Positions 42,351 to 46,089 of a stretch of DNA of 46,089 nt are shown one piece after another; position 1 is the stretch's first letter; each line of letters starts with the position of its first letter. The DNA lies in NCBI GenBank assembly GCA_937944855.1, contig CALFAY010000017.1:1-46089 (forward strand), in the 5' to 3' direction. The notes under the pieces were generated by a model. It made no database searches. It had not been told where the DNA came from and saw nothing but the letters and a program-made list of their open reading frames with translations. This stretch comes from an uncultured Planctomycetota bacterium (lineage in GTDB: Bacteria > Planctomycetota > Planctomycetia > Gemmatales > HRBIN36). The position numbers and the translations under genes are program-made.

Positions 42351-44868
42351 GCGGATTACGCAGGAACTTCAGGTACGGTAACCGGATCCCTGCCACAAAC
42401 ACTTGATCGGCACGCAGCACGGGCGGCCCCACTTTATATCCCCACGTCGCCGCAAATGTGACTACGTCGTCCTGATCCACACCGTCGCCGCTGACTCCCA
42501 AACCTCCGACCAGTTCGAGGCTTCGGCCGTTGAACGATTTGTACAGCGGTTCACTGCCGGGGAAGAATACGATGCCGTTCTGATTCAAAATGTTGTTCGG
42601 ATCCCGGAAGTTGGTTTGCGGATTGAACGCATCGTAACCTTGTACAGTCTGAAAAGCGGATGCAGGCTGGCGTGGGCCGACGATCGCTCCTGTGCGGGGA
42701 TCGACTCCCCCATCCCGGAGGATCGAGAACGGACCCGGAGGCGTCTCCGGAATGCCTTCCGGGAAAAATGGTAGTGCCAAGTAACGGAAAGTGCGATTGG
42801 TGAAGGCGACTCCGCGAGGCAAACCGGGCACGCGGTCGATGTCTTGCAAGCTGCTCGCATCCGCGTAGTAAGCCACGTTCCGGGCCTTGGCCACGGCAAC
42901 ATCCAGCGAGAAGACGGTAGAATCGGGCATGCGGTAAAGCCCCAGCACATTGCCGTCGGTGTCGCAGACGGCGAAGACCATGCGAGTCCGCACCCCGACC
43001 GGCAGGCGGATCGCGGCTCGGGTGATGTTGGCCTCGTTGATCCCCTGTCGGATCATCCGTTCGACATCCTCCGCTGTCAGGCGGCCGTCGATCGTATGCG
43101 GAAGGACCAGCCATCCTTCGGGAACGGGCGTTCCGTTCAGAAGGCTGTTCGCGTCGATGGGATCAATGCCCGGTTCGATGCGATTGTTGGGTCCGGGATC
43201 GAGCAGTTGTTGAAGCGTGCCATTGACTCTGCCGGGACCGATGGCGTTGCCGAAAGCGACGAGCGTCTGAATTCCGCGCGTTCCCCCTGGCCCGAAAAGA
43301 TCCAGCGTGATTCCGACCAGATCAATGCGGCCGACAGGCAAGGGAGTGATGCCCGGACAAGGCGGAATGCCGTCCAGAGTGCCGACGGAAATACCGACGA
43401 TGTCCCCAAAACGTCCCTGGCTCCCTCCGACCGCAGCGTAGGCGATGTACTCGGCTTCCATCGAGCGGTCGCGCTTCGCCGGGTCGTAAAAGCCAGGATC
43501 ATTGAGGGCCGAGTTCTCCTCGGTTGCAAAACCCGTTTCGCCCGGAAAGAAAACGCCGATGCCGCCCACCAGAACGCCCTGCTTGTAAATCGGAATTCCG
43601 CCTGGCAGCGTGGCAATGCCTCTGGACTGCGCCCCTAAAACGCTAACGATCCCCGAAGCAAAGCCATAGGAATCAGGCGGAGCCAGTTGCATTCCGCTCG
43701 CTAGAATATGCGCTGGAATAAATGCATTGGGCACATTAAAGCGATTGGGTAAAGGCACGTCATCGGCCGTTCCTTTGATGCGATCATTCCCTGGATGAAA
43801 AGTCCCATCCCGATTAGTGTGTTCGATGGCAAACAGGTCAACCTGCGGGGTGTAGGGCACGTTGGGTGGAAAGTGGGAATTGATGCCCACCGGAGCCACG
43901 AATCCCGGACCCCGCCAGATGGAATCTGGGTCCGTAACACTGGGATACGATTCGATCTCCCGCTGCGTCATCGTGGTTTGACTGATAAACTGCACGGTCC
44001 GAGAAGTGAGCGGAGCTTGATTGGTGGCGAAAAAAGCAGCGGTTCGGGCTTTTGCAACCGCTCCGTCAATGGCGAAGACCAGAAGATCCAGATTGCCCGT
44101 GATGGTTGGCGAAACCTGGTCCTCGACAAGCACCCCTAGAATCCGGCCGCCGCGGTCCACAACTGCAATGACGGCATCCTCGCTGGAAGTGGCCGCAGAG
44201 GCTCGCCGCAACAGGCAGAGAACGTCGTCTTCTGTCAATACAATCGGGTCCGGGTTGGCTGGCCCGAGAGAACGACCGGTAAATCCGTCGAGGTTCGTAC
44301 CGGGGCCGAGCACATACCGATCGTTTCCGCCCCATGCCGTGCTGGTGCCAAAAATCGTATCGTTGCCTTTGCCGGTGTAAAACGTGTCCGCTCCGCCACC
44401 GCCGATGAGCACATCATCGCCGTTGCCGCCATAAAGGATATCCCGGCCCGCTCCTCCATTCATGGTGTCATTACCGCCTCGGCCATACATCTTGTCGTTG
44501 CCGGGACCGCCGGAAATGGTGTCCGCGGCCGGTCCACCGATCAGGACGTCGTTTCCAGGACCGCCGTCAATGACTGCGCTTACCGTTATTTGATTCCCGA
44601 TCCTTACCCAATCATTTCCTCCCTTGGAGTCGATAATAATCTGCCCAGTCACCGCAGCCTGGTTAAAATCAGCAACCAGGGATCCCTTCTCGCGTACCTC
44701 GATGCGATTGCCTCGGATACCCACCTCGATTCGATTATGTCCAGCATCTCCATCAATAAAGACATTCCCGGCACTGAGTACCGCAGTAACCACGGGAAGC
44801 ACCCGGTCCTCCAAAACTTCCAAGATGGGCCTGAACTGGCAGGACCGTTGACGATTTGCAGAACTCAT
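42343..44868 (-). CDS. RTX calcium-binding repeat protein with two GlcG/HbpS-like domains
   Basis: 841 residues from the ATG at 44868, which has GGGGGA 6 nt upstream; an ATG at 44898 would add 10 residues without a ribosome site. Near the start is RPILEVLEDRVLP, like the N-terminal motif of many large exported planctomycete proteins. Residues about 100-185 carry six RTX-type units (GGPGNDVLIGG, GGPGNDKMYGR, GGNDTMNGG, GNGDDVLIGG). Two GlcG/HbpS-like (heme-binding/DUF336) modules follow. One starts near 210 (LTEDDVLCLLRRA, AVVDRGGRILGVL, AVAKARTAAFFA) and the other near 600 (LTAEDVERMIRQ, AVCDTDGNVLGLYR, AVAKARNVAYYA). The protein is probably extracellular; its ligand is unproven. Confidence 0.82.
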   Translation of the reverse strand: MSSANRQRSCQFRPILEVLEDRVLPVVTAVLSAGNVFIDGDAGHNRIEVGIRGNRIEVREKGSLVADFNQAAVTGQIIIDSKGGNDWVRIGNQITVSAVIDGGPGNDVLIGGPAADTISGGPGNDKMYGRGGNDTMNGGAGRDILYGGNGDDVLIGGGGADTFYTGKGNDTIFGTSTAWGGNDRYVLGPGTNLDGFTGRSLGPANPDPIVLTEDDVLCLLRRASAATSSEDAVIAVVDRGGRILGVLVEDQVSPTITGNLDLLVFAIDGAVAKARTAAFFATNQAPLTSRTVQFISQTTMTQREIESYPSVTDPDSIWRGPGFVAPVGINSHFPPNVPYTPQVDLFAIEHTNRDGTFHPGNDRIKGTADDVPLPNRFNVPNAFIPAHILASGMQLAPPDSYGFASGIVSVLGAQSRGIATLPGGIPIYKQGVLVGGIGVFFPGETGFATEENSALNDPGFYDPAKRDRSMEAEYIAYAAVGGSQGRFGDIVGISVGTLDGIPPCPGITPLPVGRIDLVGITLDLFGPGGTRGIQTLVAFGNAIGPGRVNGTLQQLLDPGPNNRIEPGIDPIDANSLLNGTPVPEGWLVLPHTIDGRLTAEDVERMIRQGINEANITRAAIRLPVGVRTRMVFAVCDTDGNVLGLYRMPDSTVFSLDVAVAKARNVAYYADASSLQDIDRVPGLPRGVAFTNRTFRYLALPFFPEGIPETPPGPFSILRDGGVDPRTGAIVGPRQPASAFQTVQGYDAFNPQTNFRDPNNILNQNGIVFFPGSEPLYKSFNGRSLELVGGLGVSGDGVDQDDVVTFAATWGYKVGPPVLRADQVFVAGIRLPYLKFLRNPHG

Positions 44869-44898
44869 CCAATTCCCCCACCAATGAACATTTTCCAT

Positions 44899-45107
44899 GC
44901 ATTATCAGAAATGGAAGATCTCCTGCCAGCAAGCACAAGCATACCCTTCGGAAAGATCGGCAAAATCAGCCCACGTTCTCAAACAAATACCAGCCCAGGA
45001 ATTATGAAGAAAAGCAGATGAAATTGCTTATTCTCGCGAATTCTCGGTACAAGTCAAAAAGTTTACATAGTTTATCATCCGATACACTAATGGAGGTCCG
45101 ACTATCT
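44899..45107. other. Divergent AT-richer intergenic region
   Basis: This 209-bp interval separates the minus-strand RTX gene from the plus-strand partial gene. It and the first 250 bp of the RTX gene are visibly richer in A/T than the rest of the window. GGAGG at 45092-45096 serves the plus-strand gene. TTTACA and TACACT are only 15 bp apart and do not make a convincing promoter. No other feature seen. Confidence 0.5.
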
Positions 45108-46089
45108 ATGCAGGAGATCGTTGGGTGTAATCAGGCTCAGATAGTAATGTCAGAAAAACAACCCAGGATTTCCTGGTTGACACAGGTGTTCCGCGCCGTA
45201 ACCGGCGCGCTCATCCTTGTTTTCTTGCCCAGCTTCGCAACACCTCAACACTTCCTCAAACCGACTGACCGAGATCAGCCTCGGTCCCCTGCGCCTGAAG
45301 ACCGCAGACACACCGAGGACCCACCGCTCATCACTCCTCAAACCATCGAGCCCGGGCCCGTTGCCTCGTCTCTGATGGCGACCTGGGGGTTTGAACCTCC
45401 CCTCGGGTTCACAGGCCCGTCAGGAGTACTGCCTCTCGATCCGGGAGACGAGCCGCACTTTGTTCCTGTGCCTGATCGCTGGCGTCTTGGTTTTCCTCCG
45501 TGGGACCGGTACCAGGAAGGCCATCCGCCAATCAACGATTATCCTTATGATTTTGGCCGATGGTACGATCCATACAACCAAAACGTCCTCAAGGGCGACT
45601 ATCCTATATACGGTCAGCATGTGTTTCTGAACCTAACTCTCAATAACTTCTCCCTGCTTGAATTCCGTCATATTCCGACGCCAACCACTCCCTTTGAAAG
45701 CACCGCCCGCCCTTTTCAGGAACCATTCTTCGGCCTGCCTCGGCAATTCGTTTATACAAGCTTTTACCGCGTCGCCTTGGACCTCTTCCACGGTGATGCC
45801 GCCTTCAAACCGCGGGACTGGTTCATTCGGATCGCGCCTGTGTTCAACTTCAACAACTTTGACGTGGCGGAACTGGCGATTGTGAACCCGGACGTTCGGA
45901 AGGCGACGGTACGGAACCGAACGTATCTGGCACTCGAGGAATACTTTGTCGAGACAAAGCTCTTCGACATCGGCCCGGACTATGACTTCGTCTCCCTTCG
46001 CATTGGCAACCAGTTTTATTCGCATGATTTTCGTGGTTTCCTCTTCACGCAGACCAACCGGGCAATTCGGATCTTCGGAACACGATTAT
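45108..46089 (+). CDS. Putative secreted protein, unknown family, cut by the window end
   Basis: An open frame with no stop from ATG 45108 to the window end (327 codons visible). GGAGG at 45092-45096 lies 11 nt upstream; an in-frame ATG at 45090 lacks one. An N-terminal hydrophobic segment (VTGALILVFLPSFA) is followed by a Pro/Asp-rich region and then a domain with alternating hydrophobic strands and many aromatics (FGRWYDPYNQN, DWFIRIAPVFNFNNFDVAEL, FVSLRIGNQFYSHDFRG). The strand pattern suggests an outer-membrane or extracellular beta-rich protein. I do not recognise the family. Two short open frames on the opposite strand here are shadows of this gene. Confidence 0.72.
   Translation, partial: MQEIVGCNQAQIVMSEKQPRISWLTQVFRAVTGALILVFLPSFATPQHFLKPTDRDQPRSPAPEDRRHTEDPPLITPQTIEPGPVASSLMATWGFEPPLGFTGPSGVLPLDPGDEPHFVPVPDRWRLGFPPWDRYQEGHPPINDYPYDFGRWYDPYNQNVLKGDYPIYGQHVFLNLTLNNFSLLEFRHIPTPTTPFESTARPFQEPFFGLPRQFVYTSFYRVALDLFHGDAAFKPRDWFIRIAPVFNFNNFDVAELAIVNPDVRKATVRNRTYLALEEYFVETKLFDIGPDYDFVSLRIGNQFYSHDFRGFLFTQTNRAIRIFGTRL

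Noticed and set aside
45062..45088. TTTACA and TACACT as a promoter for the right-edge gene
   Set aside because: The 15-bp spacing is too short and the predicted start would fall on the ribosome-binding site.

Overview
This window reads as the chromosome of a planctomycete, most like the Gemmataceae. This is an inference from gene content: an excisionase-HTH/receiver response regulator, a TIGR03067-type secreted protein, an Lpg1974-type porin, a secreted ThuA-like protein, an RTX protein with an N-terminal 'LEDR' motif, a Ser/Thr kinase fused to a tubulin-like domain, and high GC. I saw no rRNA, tRNA, CRISPR array or complete mobile element. A truncated IS5-type transposase lies at the left edge, and a secreted-protein gene runs off the right edge.

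Layout. 1-2.4 kb: IS5 fragment, then a two-component pair (HTH-REC regulator and soluble histidine kinase, minus strand) with a 15-bp perfect inverted repeat between the genes. 2.4-2.9 kb: non-coding, with a consensus sigma-54 promoter. 2.9-7.6 kb: mnmG, a bifunctional-nuclease-family protein and a YyaL-type thioredoxin-like protein. 7.7-12.4 kb, plus strand: dxr, overlapping rseP (PDZ-rich site-2 protease), and an LptF/G permease. 12.3-17.7 kb, minus strand: a tightly coupled glycan operon (DegT aminotransferase, GNAT-glycosyltransferase fusion, second glycosyltransferase); its last gene overlaps lptF tail to tail by 109 bp. 17.9-19.7 kb: an esterase and gluQ. 20-24.9 kb: a 1656-residue secretin with a long helical-repeat N-terminus, its own sigma-70-like promoter and a terminator. 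25.2-29.5 kb: the kinase-tubulin fusion and a SIS-domain protein. 29.6-32.4 kb: prs, a TIGR03067-type protein, a Rieske ferredoxin and thiL.

32.5-39.1 kb, minus strand: the most unusual block. Three consecutive membrane-fusion (HlyD-like) genes each carry a different extra module: two GAF-like domains; a WD40 propeller inserted inside the HlyD fold; and a PqqD-like domain plus an M50 metalloprotease. A good promoter precedes the first gene and thiL follows the last. No ABC or RND pump lies beside them.

39.3-46.1 kb is devoted to secreted or outer-membrane proteins: ThuA-like, Lpg1974 porin, a small secreted protein translationally coupled to an RTX/GlcG-like protein, and a divergent secreted protein cut by the window end. 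Several start codons were moved from the longest frame to sites supported by a Shine-Dalgarno sequence, and the reasons are given in each entry.
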